From contig JAEWEG010000022.1 in assembly GCA_023389575.1 (NCBI GenBank), positions 1 through 64,000 on the forward strand: DNA of 64,000 nt. The letters are read 5' to 3'. Shown piece after piece: positions 16,665-24,696 of the stretch. A program made the translations under genes and the position numbers. This DNA comes from Chloroflexota bacterium. Its GTDB lineage: Bacteria > Chloroflexota > Chloroflexia > Thermomicrobiales > UBA6265. The number at the start of each line of letters is the position of its first letter. Positions within the stretch are counted from its first letter, which is position 1. The notes under the pieces are model-generated. The model ran no database searches. It saw nothing but the letters and a program-made list of their open reading frames with translations, and was not told the origin of the DNA.

Positions 16665-17705
16665 CTACATGGTGATGGCGAGCTTGCCCCTCACCTGTCC
16701 CGCTTCGAGCCGTCGTATCGCCGCTGGCACATCGCTCAGGGGATATGTCCTGTCGACGGCTGGCACGATGTCGCCTCGTTCCAGCATCGCCGCCAGGCGT
16801 TCGAGATCGGCGTGGTTCTCGCTCGAAACCAGCATCGCCAGGCGCTGACGCACGAACGGCGACAGCATCACCGCGCGCAACTGGCGTCCGATGCCAAGCA
16901 CCCGGTCCCCGCCCTCGCCGCCAACGATGACGAGCGTGCCGCGATCGGTCAGCGCCCGCCGGAGCCGCCGAACCGGCGTGCTGCCGCCGATATCCAGAAT
17001 CAAGTCATATGTCGCGGAGCCGTCCGCGTACGCCTCCCGCGTGTAGTCGAGCACGTGATCCGCGCCGAGCGACCGGACGAAGTCCACCTTGGCGGTGCCG
17101 CACACCCCAGTGACCTCCGCCCCGAGCGCCTTCGCGATCTGCACGGCGTACGAACCGACTCCACCCGAGGCGCCCGTGATCAACACTCTCTGACCGGCCT
17201 CCAGTCGACCCACATCCGTCAGGCCCTGCAGGGCGGTCAGGCCCGACACCGGCACCACCGCGGCCTGCTCGAAGGACAGGTTCGACGGCTTCAGCGCCAG
17301 CTTGTCCTCCCTGGCCGCGGCGAATTCGGCGAACGAGCCCCCGCCGATCCCGAATACCTCATCCCCGGGCTGGCACCGGGTGACATCGGCGCCAGTCGCG
17401 ACGACGGTCCCCGCCAGGTCAAGGCCCGGAACCCGCCTCCTCGGCGCCCGCATTCCAAACGCGAGGCGGGCCACGTACGGCTCACCCTTCATCAAATGCC
17501 AGGTTCCACGGTCGAGACCCGCCGCGCGTACCCGCACCAGTACCTCGTTGGCGCCGATTGCCGGTCGCCCGATCGTGGACATCGACAGGCGGTCAGGTCC
17601 GCCATAGGCTGTCTGGACAATCGCTCGCATCGCGCGAGCGGTGCTGGAGGCGTCGTGATTCAAGTGGTCGCTGGCGCTGGAGGGTGTCGCGAGGCTTGCC
17701 GCCAT
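16665..17705 (-). CDS. MDR-superfamily NAD(P)-dependent oxidoreductase, quinone-oxidoreductase-like
   Basis: 346 residues from ATG 17705 (GGGAGA 9 bases before); an in-frame ATG at 17735 would run to the edge of the operator. The N-terminal GroES-like fold has VPGLDLAGTVVATGADV and CQPGDEVFGIGG; the Rossmann part has LITGASGGVGSYAVQIAKAL. Catalytic zinc ligands of alcohol dehydrogenases are not evident, fitting the zinc-independent quinone reductase branch. Substrate is unknown; family members reduce quinones or enones with NADPH. It is divergent from a TetR regulator, with two palindromes between, and is the probable target of that repressor. Confidence 0.85.
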   Translation of the reverse strand: MAASLATPSSASDHLNHDASSTARAMRAIVQTAYGGPDRLSMSTIGRPAIGANEVLVRVRAAGLDRGTWHLMKGEPYVARLAFGMRAPRRRVPGLDLAGTVVATGADVTRCQPGDEVFGIGGGSFAEFAAAREDKLALKPSNLSFEQAAVVPVSGLTALQGLTDVGRLEAGQRVLITGASGGVGSYAVQIAKALGAEVTGVCGTAKVDFVRSLGADHVLDYTREAYADGSATYDLILDIGGSTPVRRLRRALTDRGTLVIVGGEGGDRVLGIGRQLRAVMLSPFVRQRLAMLVSSENHADLERLAAMLERGDIVPAVDRTYPLSDVPAAIRRLEAGQVRGKLAITM

Positions 17706-17739
17706 GATGTGGTCTCCCGGTGAATGGTGAGTCAATAGG

Positions 17740-17764
17740 CGAAACCTTACGCCGTAAGGTTTCG
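17740..17764. promoter_or_regulatory. TetR operator 1, perfect 25-base palindrome
   Basis: Twelve-base arms (17740-17751 and 17753-17764) with one central base; the core is CCTTAC-GCC-GTAAGG. It lies between the divergent MDR oxidoreductase and TetR genes. Strong site for a dimeric repressor by symmetry. Confidence 0.8.
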
Positions 17765-17782
17765 GTCGTGGCGCCAGAATAC

Positions 17783-17799
17783 GTCTTACGGTGTAAGGT
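17783..17799. promoter_or_regulatory. TetR operator 2, second copy of the same core
   Basis: TCTTAC-GGT-GTAAGG repeats the core of the first palindrome about 40 bases away, nearer the tetR start. Two similar sites on the two divergent promoters is the classical TetR plan and suggests both genes are repressed by the product of the gene at 17841. Confidence 0.7.
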
Positions 17800-17840
17800 T
17801 GTCAACATGCACGCTCAAACCCGGCGGGGGAGCCGCTGAT

Positions 17841-18551
17841 ATGTCCACTGAATCAACCAAGGGCCGCTCGAAGCGGGCACGAGTTCCACTGACGCGGGAG
17901 CGCGCCTTGGCCACCGCCCTGGCCCTGGCCGACGCCGAGGGACTGGAATCGCTGACCATGCGCCGCCTCGCCAGGGAACTCGGGGTCGAGGCGATGTCGC
18001 TCTACCACCATGTCGCCAACAAGGACGACATCCTCGACGGCATGGCCGACATGGTCTTCACCGAGATCGAGCTGCCGTCACACGATGTCGACTGGAAGAC
18101 GGCCATGCGCCAACGGGCGGAATCGCAACGCGCCGCGCTGCTCCGCCATCCCTGGGCCCTCTCCATCCTCGAGTCCAGAACCTCACCCGGCTCGGCGACC
18201 CTCCGCCACCACGACGCCGTACTCGGCCGCTGCCGGGCGGCCGGATTCTCGGTCGAGATGTCGGCTCACGCCTTTTCCCTGATCGATAGCTTCATCTACG
18301 GCTTCGTCCTCCAGGAGATCACGCTCCCGTTCCAGGACGACAATGTCGAGGAGCAGGTCGAGGAGATCATTGGACACCTCTCCCCCGAACAGTATCCGCA
18401 CCTGACCGAACTCACCGTCGAGCACGTGATGCGGGAGGGGTACAGCTACGGCGCGGAGTTCGACTACGGATTACGTCTCATCCTCGATGGACTGGAGCGG
18501 GCCGCCGCCGACCCCACCCTGACCTACGGAAAGCCGCCTGCCCCGAATTGA
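17841..18551 (+). CDS. TetR-family transcriptional regulator (TetR_C_1 type)
   Basis: 236 residues. The N-terminal HTH is clear: LTRERALATALALADAEGLE, then LTMRRLARELGVEAMSLYHH with recognition helix ending LYHHVANKDDIL. The C-terminal ligand and dimer domain is of the tetracycline-repressor C type (ILESRTSPGSATLRHHDAVL). Start ATG 17841 follows GGGGGAG. It is divergent from an MDR oxidoreductase, and two palindromes with CTTAC/GTAAG cores lie between, so self-repression and repression of the oxidoreductase are likely. The inducer is unknown, plausibly an electrophile or quinone. Confidence 0.88.
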   Translation: MSTESTKGRSKRARVPLTRERALATALALADAEGLESLTMRRLARELGVEAMSLYHHVANKDDILDGMADMVFTEIELPSHDVDWKTAMRQRAESQRAALLRHPWALSILESRTSPGSATLRHHDAVLGRCRAAGFSVEMSAHAFSLIDSFIYGFVLQEITLPFQDDNVEEQVEEIIGHLSPEQYPHLTELTVEHVMREGYSYGAEFDYGLRLILDGLERAAADPTLTYGKPPAPN

Positions 18552-18595
18552 CCGCGCCGGCATCCCGGACTAATTGAGTGTATGGACAACGCAAA

Positions 18596-18627
18596 GACCG
18601 TCCGGGTCGTCATGAACCCGGACGGTC
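18596..18627. terminator. Hairpin between convergent genes
   Basis: Perfect 12-bp GC-rich stem (18596-18607 with 18616-18627), 8-base loop, between the 3' ends of the TetR gene and the zinc-ribbon gene. Probable bidirectional terminator, without a long T-run. Confidence 0.65.
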
Positions 18628-18666
18628 AAGGAGCCGATCTTGCACTGTGGATCGCGGCTGATGGCC

Positions 18667-18906
18667 CTATTCGGAGGGCAGTCCATCACGGGTGGTCGTA
18701 TCCGTCCCCGGCACGAAGGCGGATTCAGTTCCGGGCTGAGGTGCGCCGGTTCCGCCAACCAGGGAGCCGGTGTTCTGGGCCTGCTCCTGCTCGACGATCC
18801 CCTCTTCCGCGGACCGGGTCAGCGGTTGGCCGCACTCGGAGCAGAAGTCGCTCCCCGGATCATTCTCGGTCTGACAGTTACCGCAGGTCACGGGGTTATC
18901 GGACAT
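18667..18906 (-). CDS. Zinc-ribbon domain small protein
   Basis: 79 residues. The N-terminus has CGNCQTENDPGSDFCSECG, a CxxC...CxxC zinc ribbon as in zinc_ribbon_2 proteins. The rest is a low-complexity Gly/Thr/Ser/Glu tail with no membrane span. ATG 18906 is chosen because GGAGGT precedes it by 4 bases. Function unknown; such ribbons often sit in adaptor or membrane proteins, but here no other domain is present. Confidence 0.75.
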   Translation of the reverse strand: MSDNPVTCGNCQTENDPGSDFCSECGQPLTRSAEEGIVEQEQAQNTGSLVGGTGAPQPGTESAFVPGTDTTTRDGLPSE

Positions 18907-19085
18907 TGCTACCTCCATTCGGTTGCCGTCGTTTCGCCAACCCTACCACGCCGGGTCACAACCACGCGGCTCGCCCGAGCCAGTTCAGTCCCCGCCAGCA
19001 ACGACAATCCCCAGCACGCCTGGCGAAGGGCCATGACGCAATGGGGATGACGAGCATGTTCGAAGTACGAAGCAGGCGCGAGGAT

Positions 19086-20075
19086 CTAGTCCCCCGGCGA
19101 TGGGCTGGGCGCCGCGGCCCGGAACTCGTTCGCCGGAACCTCGCGCTCCACCGAGGACGGCCAGGTTCGGCGCAGACCCTCGGCCAGCGTCACGAAGAGG
19201 CCGCTCATCAACGCCGCGTGGCTCAGCGTCGCCATCAACGCAAGGCCGCTGTAGACCACCCACCTTCCCACCAGCGACTGCCCGATAACGATCACCAGTG
19301 ACCACACCCCGATCCAGTACAGGTCGCGCCGGGTTTCGCGGAACCGCAGGCCGATGAACGCGATCGCCAGGATCATGAGGCTGATGATTCCGGCCATTGC
19401 CCGGTGAATCGTCTGGATGCCCTGCGGCGTGGTCGGGTCGAGGTCCGGGACGATCTCCCCGGTACACAGCGGCCAGGTGGTACAGGCCAGCTCGGATTCG
19501 GTGTGCCGCACGTAGGCGCCCGAATACGCCACCAGGATCGAGAACACGAACGTGGCGAGCAGCAGCCACCGGAACCAGCGCAACATCTGTTCCTGGCTCG
19601 GCGGCGTGGCGGGTCGCTCCTTCCCACCCTGCTTCGCCTCGATCAGGATGAACGCCAGCAGCGCGGCGCTACCAAGGCAGATGAGCGATATCCCGAAATG
19701 CGTCGCCATCACCTCCGGGGAGGTGGGCCATTTAACGGCCGCCGCTCCCATCAGCGATTGCACCACCAGCGTCAGCGCCACCCCCGGAACCAGAATCTTG
19801 AACTCGGGGTGCTTCTTGCGCAGGGGCCACGCCAGCACCGCCGTGATCACCACGAACAGCCCTTCGATGCTGGTCACGAACCGGTGGCTGTACTCCGTCA
19901 GGGATTCATAGGTATCGGCCGGCAGCCAGGACCCATGGCATAGCGGCCAGTCGTTGCCGCAGCCATCGCCCGAGCCGGTCGCGGTTACCCGCGCGCCCAT
20001 TAGCAGCACGATAAACATCCCAACCGCCGTCAGGATCGCAAATCGCCGCGCCCACTTCGTTCGCCTGTCTTCCAT
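19086..20075 (-). CDS. ctaA: Heme A synthase (COX15/CtaA family)
   Basis: 329 residues, about eight membrane helices. It oxidises the C-8 methyl of heme O to give heme A for aa3-type cytochrome oxidase. The two-fold repeat of the family is seen: Cys pairs CGNDWPLC and CTTWPLC on external loops, and heme-liganding His in EYSHRFVTSIEG, ATHFGISL, TIHRAMAGI and LSHAALMSG. The N-terminus starts MEDRRTKWARRFAILTAV, positive inside. No cytochrome oxidase or ctaB gene is within the window, so it is separated from its pathway partners. Confidence 0.92.
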   Translation of the reverse strand: MEDRRTKWARRFAILTAVGMFIVLLMGARVTATGSGDGCGNDWPLCHGSWLPADTYESLTEYSHRFVTSIEGLFVVITAVLAWPLRKKHPEFKILVPGVALTLVVQSLMGAAAVKWPTSPEVMATHFGISLICLGSAALLAFILIEAKQGGKERPATPPSQEQMLRWFRWLLLATFVFSILVAYSGAYVRHTESELACTTWPLCTGEIVPDLDPTTPQGIQTIHRAMAGIISLMILAIAFIGLRFRETRRDLYWIGVWSLVIVIGQSLVGRWVVYSGLALMATLSHAALMSGLFVTLAEGLRRTWPSSVEREVPANEFRAAAPSPSPGD

Positions 20076-20229
20076 GGAGGTGCCCTTGAACGGAAATCAC
20101 GATGCGCCAGGAGGAGGCCATCCGGTCAGCCACCGGTGGCCGCACGTTACGTGCATTTCCCCTAGCTTGCCACGTCGGGCGCCAGAATGCCGCCGCAATC
20201 CCGGAATCCGCTCACGTCGCGCGGCCCCC

Positions 20230-21093
20230 TCAGGCCTGTGACGACTGCTCCCGCAGCCAATCATCCACCAGGTTGATCCCGGCCTCGCCTTCCGCCGAAA
20301 ACGGCGACCCGCCCGGCAGCCTGGCGATAAAGATGGTCCGCCCGCGCGGCAGCCACGTTCCCAGCCGCTGGGCGATCACGCGCACGGTTTCCGGGGACGT
20401 CGCGGCCGCGACCACGCGAGCCGGGGTCCGCACCTCGCCGACCTCTTCCGGCAGGATGCGGTACCGGTCCAGCGCGTCCAGCGACGCGCTCAGGGCCAGC
20501 AGGTTCCGCCGCACCGCCGCCGCCCGTGGCCGGGGAAGGTCCTCCCGCCAGTCTTCCCCCCACCGCGAATCGAGGTAGAGCGAGAGCGCCCGGTCGGCCA
20601 GCCCCTTGTAGGCCGCTTCCGACGCCGAGCGGTAGGCGTTCCGCGCTTCCTCCCGCGCCAGGATCGCCTCGCCGTCCTCCTCGCCATCGAGCAGGGTCAG
20701 CGCGTCCGGCTCGACCAGGGTGAGCGACGTCACCAGGTCCGGCCGTCGCCGGGCCAGTTCGAGGGCCGCCATCGCGCCCTGGCCGTGCCCAATGAGGTGA
20801 ATCCTCGTGCTGGCGTCATGCACCAGCCCTTCGGCCTCCAGCACCGCGAACAGGTCGTTCGCCATGTCGGTGACCGCGAAGGCACGGTCCTTCAGCGCGG
20901 AACTCGCGCCATGACCGCGCGCGTCCGGCAGGATGAGGCGCATTCGTTCGACAAGCGCTTCCCGCAGCGGGCCGAAGGAGCCGCGGTCCGCCAGGGTCGC
21001 GTGCAGCAACACCGCCACATCGGCGGTATCCGGTCCATCGACTTCGTAACTCAAGCGGGCAAGGTCATTCTGGGCGAAACGGGTAATTCCCAT
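20230..21093 (-). CDS. Alpha/beta-hydrolase-fold protein lacking catalytic residues
   Basis: 287 residues. The fold is clear: VAVLLHATLADRGSFGPL, LILPDARGHGAS, then the elbow LIGHGQGAMAALELARRRP. In active hydrolases the elbow reads GHSxG; here the nucleophile codon is GGC, giving Gly. The usual catalytic His near the C-terminus (expected around LPGGSPFSAEGEAG) is also not visible. It may therefore be a non-enzymatic binding protein, or act by another chemistry. The frame is intact, so it is not obviously decayed. It lies just after a GNAT gene on the same strand, 68 bases apart. Confidence 0.75.
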   Translation of the reverse strand: MGITRFAQNDLARLSYEVDGPDTADVAVLLHATLADRGSFGPLREALVERMRLILPDARGHGASSALKDRAFAVTDMANDLFAVLEAEGLVHDASTRIHLIGHGQGAMAALELARRRPDLVTSLTLVEPDALTLLDGEEDGEAILAREEARNAYRSASEAAYKGLADRALSLYLDSRWGEDWREDLPRPRAAAVRRNLLALSASLDALDRYRILPEEVGEVRTPARVVAAATSPETVRVIAQRLGTWLPRGRTIFIARLPGGSPFSAEGEAGINLVDDWLREQSSQA

Positions 21094-21161
21094 GGAAGCT
21101 GTCTATCCTCGGGCTCCGGCACGCCGGTCGCAGGCGGTCCGTCACGGCGCGGAGCGGTGGT

Positions 21162-21902
21162 TCAAGCGTCGTCCGGGCGGCGGGAAACCCGCACCTGGGC
21201 GTAGTCCTCCACATCGTACAGCCTCACTCCCGCCGGATCGTCCAGGGCGGCGATCAGGTCGCGCACCGCTTCCGATGTTGTCTCCGTGGCCCGGTCCCGC
21301 AGGTCGGTGTCGTCCAGTTGCACGAGTTCACGCAGCGGCGCCACGTCAATAACGCGGTCTCCAGCCTCGTTGAGCAGGGATGGATCGATGCGCAGGGTCA
21401 TCAGCAACATGCCGTGGACCCGCTCGGTATCCGGCGAGAGTTGGGCCTGAAAGTACGGAAGGTCGAGAATTCTCGCGCCCAGCCGGCCGTAGAACCGCAC
21501 CCGGGCCGTTGGATCGCCTCGCGCGGGATCGACCTCGTGCCAGTCGGGATGCTCCACCTCGGCCACGACCAGTCTTGGCGAGAACTCCGATTGCCACTTG
21601 TCCAGCGCCTGGCGCATGAGCGCCGAGCCGTAGCCCTTGCCGCGTCCCCGGGCGTCCACCGCCAGGTACGCAAGCAGGATCGATTCGATCCTGGGAAACC
21701 ACTCGGCAATCGCGACCGCCACCGGATCGTCGCCCTCGCGAATGACCTCGATCCGCACGTCGCCGTTGGCGGCCGCGGATTTCTGGAGGGATTCGAGCGT
21801 AATCAGCTCATCTGGGATGAATGTCGGTTCCATCAGGTCGCGGTACACCCGCGCCACGAGGTCGGGATCGGTGACGGTCTCCACGCGGAACATGTTTTGC
21901 AT
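21162..21902 (-). CDS. GNAT-family N-acetyltransferase
   Basis: 246 residues. The acetyl-CoA loop is VDARGRGKGYGSALMRQALD (R/Q-x-x-G-x-G/A pattern) near 82-101, preceded by beta strands IESILLAYLAV. The C-terminal extension of about 90 residues (ELVQLDDTDLRDRATETT) is not usual for a minimal GNAT and has no recognised domain. Substrate unknown. An internal ATG three codons on (21893) is an alternative start. It may be transcribed with the downstream inactive hydrolase. Confidence 0.78.
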   Translation of the reverse strand: MQNMFRVETVTDPDLVARVYRDLMEPTFIPDELITLESLQKSAAANGDVRIEVIREGDDPVAVAIAEWFPRIESILLAYLAVDARGRGKGYGSALMRQALDKWQSEFSPRLVVAEVEHPDWHEVDPARGDPTARVRFYGRLGARILDLPYFQAQLSPDTERVHGMLLMTLRIDPSLLNEAGDRVIDVAPLRELVQLDDTDLRDRATETTSEAVRDLIAALDDPAGVRLYDVEDYAQVRVSRRPDDA

Positions 21903-21926
21903 CCTGCATTCTGGCGCGGCGATCGC

Positions 21927-24566
21927 TCACGCTGACCGCCGCTTGTTCGATATCCGGAGGAATCGGTACAACAGCACGGTGACGCATAAGGCCACCACGA
22001 CGCAAATTACCACCAGCAACGTGGTGCCATGGCCATCGATACTCCAGCCCTCCTGCACCAGCGAGAGTATGCCGGAAATACCAATGGCGGCAATGAAGAA
22101 TGCCGCCGCTTCCACGATCAGCCGGGTGCGCTCCTTCTGGCGCTCCTCATGCTGACGTAGGCGGGATACGATCAGTTCCTCGATCCTGTCGCCCAGCACG
22201 TCTTCGGCGAATGCCAGGAATGCCTGGTACTGCTTCCACACGCCCGCCATCTCCAGGTAGGCATCGAGCGTGGTCCGCGTCACGGGCGAGGTCACCAGCC
22301 CCGGCGAGGCGATGAACAGCATCGTCGCTTCGTTCGACGTCACGAACTTTCGCAGGCTGAGCTGGCGCACCTCGAGTTCATCGATCTCCGCGTGGAAACT
22401 CGCATGCCCGCTCTCCCACAGCGACCGACCGGCCTCCTCACCCAGCTGGGCCTCCAATGCCTCAATGCGTTTCCACACCAGGTCGTAATGAATCACCAGG
22501 CGATCCTGCCAGCCGCTCAGCATGCCCTCAAGGCTGAATGCGAACTCAAGTGTTTCCGCCATGAGGTGAACCATGAACGAGGGGGACCCGAAACAGGCCA
22601 TGAGCGTCATGTTGCCGTGGTTGAGGGCCACGTCACGGTGCAGCGCCGGCGTTTGCAATGGGGCGGATTCATCGATGTCGTACAGAGCCCATTGGGCGAT
22701 CGACCCAATTCCGGGAGGGATGGGATGATGCAGCATCTCCGCGCCGAACAGCCCCTCTATCCCGTCAGGTGAATCCAGCGACCTGATCTGGTCCGAACTC
22801 ACATCCCCACTCGGCACGCTCGACACCTGATCAAGCCTGGTGATGACGTGATACATCCCGGGCCGGGTCGAAAGGCGTGGGTTTTCCATCTCCTCGTCCG
22901 CCGATACAGGGTCCTGGCCAGCGGTCGACGACGTATCCCCCTTTTCATCCGGGATTTCCCGATACCGCAACCACAAAATCGCCCGCCTCACCCGCGGCCA
23001 GATTCGCGCTCCAACCACGGCGCGCCACCCCCGGGAGATCGCGCCGAAGACCACGTCCTTCGCCTGTCTCACCTTCTCCAGAGCGATCTTCAGCCGATCG
23101 TTGGTCTCTTGCCTCCGGGTCGCGGCGCGGACAGCGGCGGCCCGCGATTCTCGTTCCTCGAGGCGGATGGCCGCCTCGCGTTCATCCGCCGCCCATGCGA
23201 CATCCATCTCCTTGCGGAGGTCCTCCAGGAGCCGTCGAGCCAGTTCTGGCATGGAGCCTGCCAGGACCTCCGGAGGTTCCTGCCCCTCCTCCGGCGCTTG
23301 CCGGATTCCGCCCCCGATTTCCCTCAGGTCTCCGTACTCCGGAGCCGCCATCCACATCAGTCGGAAGAGCGTGTCCGGCAGGGCGTCCTCCAGGGGAATC
23401 TCGATGCGCAGCAGGTGATTGCCAAGGCGGGAGAACCTGATTGACGCCTCCATGGTCGCCAGCTGCTCGCCGTCCGGACCGAACAACTCCAGATCTGGAA
23501 GCAGGAGTTGGGTGCCCTCATAGCCGCGATTCAGTACATCGTCGCCCTGCCAGATGTCGTCGATCATCAGGAACTCGGCCGGTTTGTCGGTGACCTTCAG
23601 GCCCGCCAGGGACCAGTGCTCGCCATGCCGGATGACCGTCTCCACGAACGATGTTTCCACCGGACCATGCAGCCCAAATGGAAACAGGCAAATCACTGAA
23701 CCGGCGTCCACTCGCAGCCAGTCGTGGCCGCGCCCCCGCGCCAGCGCGGTCAGGGCCAGGCGATGGGCCCGCATCTCCGAACGATCCTCTGGTTCGGTAT
23801 CCTCGTGGTCCTCTACCTCGCCCAGCGCCCCGATCGCCGCGTCCAGACGGTCACCGGACCCTTCGAGGAAGTCGAGCGCCGCCCGGCAAGCCAGGGCCAG
23901 CGCGCCGTAATAGGCTGTCTCCCGCTGCAGCTCCGTTGCCAGGGCGTCCGCGATAACCTCGATGTCAATCGAGGATACGTCGTCGAGAATCGATTGGGCC
24001 GCCGTGGCCGCGACCTCGGCGATGTCCGCCTGAACGCCCAGTAATCCCGCGGCGGCGGCTGTTTCCACCCGCAATTCGTGCCCGATGAACCCAAGCTGCC
24101 GGAACGCGATATCCGTCGCCGCGTCCCATGGGCTTCCGGAATACAGCGACGCGTGATTCCAGATGTCCATCGCGTCATCGATCAGGCTCAACAGCGGACC
24201 GTGGTTCCACGTAAGCTCCCAGGCCTCCCAGCACGATGTCCGCAGGTACTGCGCGAACGCGAAGCGCGCCATTCCCGCCAGGTCCTGGTCGTCGCTCACC
24301 AGTCGCGAACAGCCCTCCAGCACCTTCTCCATCGCCGGTCGCCACTTGGGAGTCAGGTCGCTTGAGCCGGCGTTCCCACCTCGCTCGCTGTTCCACCACA
24401 CCTGCCCGCTGAAATCACGCAGATCGTGGGCATACCCTTCGTCCGCAAGTCCCTGACCTTCAAACCAATCTTCCAGGAGCTGACGATATCCAAAACTCTC
24501 GCCGTCCTCGAGGGCCCTGGTCAGCAGGGAAACAGCCTCGTCCGTCCGAATCGCTCCGGCAACCAC
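21927..24566 (-). CDS. Large membrane-anchored protein of unknown function, 879 residues
   Basis: Unrecognised. GTG start. The first 440 residues are acidic and look mixed alpha/beta (KWRPAMEKVLEGCSRLV, AFRQLGFIGHELRVETA, VICLFPFGLHGPVETSFVE). Residues about 455-540 are Arg/Glu-rich, probably a coiled coil. The last 300 residues are helical (SLEGMLSGWQDRLVIHYDLVWKRIEAL, EIDELEVRQLSLRKF) and end in two membrane spans at about 816-836 and 849-868 plus a basic tail. The helical-stalk-then-two-TM end is loosely like CorA-type proteins but lacks the GMN motif. No signal peptide, so the bulk is probably cytoplasmic. It is between a GNAT gene and a molybdoenzyme gene, all on the minus strand. Confidence 0.8.
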   Translation of the reverse strand: MVAGAIRTDEAVSLLTRALEDGESFGYRQLLEDWFEGQGLADEGYAHDLRDFSGQVWWNSERGGNAGSSDLTPKWRPAMEKVLEGCSRLVSDDQDLAGMARFAFAQYLRTSCWEAWELTWNHGPLLSLIDDAMDIWNHASLYSGSPWDAATDIAFRQLGFIGHELRVETAAAAGLLGVQADIAEVAATAAQSILDDVSSIDIEVIADALATELQRETAYYGALALACRAALDFLEGSGDRLDAAIGALGEVEDHEDTEPEDRSEMRAHRLALTALARGRGHDWLRVDAGSVICLFPFGLHGPVETSFVETVIRHGEHWSLAGLKVTDKPAEFLMIDDIWQGDDVLNRGYEGTQLLLPDLELFGPDGEQLATMEASIRFSRLGNHLLRIEIPLEDALPDTLFRLMWMAAPEYGDLREIGGGIRQAPEEGQEPPEVLAGSMPELARRLLEDLRKEMDVAWAADEREAAIRLEERESRAAAVRAATRRQETNDRLKIALEKVRQAKDVVFGAISRGWRAVVGARIWPRVRRAILWLRYREIPDEKGDTSSTAGQDPVSADEEMENPRLSTRPGMYHVITRLDQVSSVPSGDVSSDQIRSLDSPDGIEGLFGAEMLHHPIPPGIGSIAQWALYDIDESAPLQTPALHRDVALNHGNMTLMACFGSPSFMVHLMAETLEFAFSLEGMLSGWQDRLVIHYDLVWKRIEALEAQLGEEAGRSLWESGHASFHAEIDELEVRQLSLRKFVTSNEATMLFIASPGLVTSPVTRTTLDAYLEMAGVWKQYQAFLAFAEDVLGDRIEELIVSRLRQHEERQKERTRLIVEAAAFFIAAIGISGILSLVQEGWSIDGHGTTLLVVICVVVALCVTVLLYRFLRISNKRRSA

Positions 24567-24696
24567 GGTTCAACCTCGCCCAGCACATCGATTCACCTAT
24601 TGGGTCCCTAGGGGTGTTGGGCAAAGGATAACGTGGTTTCAATGAGTTGGACAGCACTTTGTAATGGGAGGCCCGGTTGAGCGGCCCGCTTGAACG

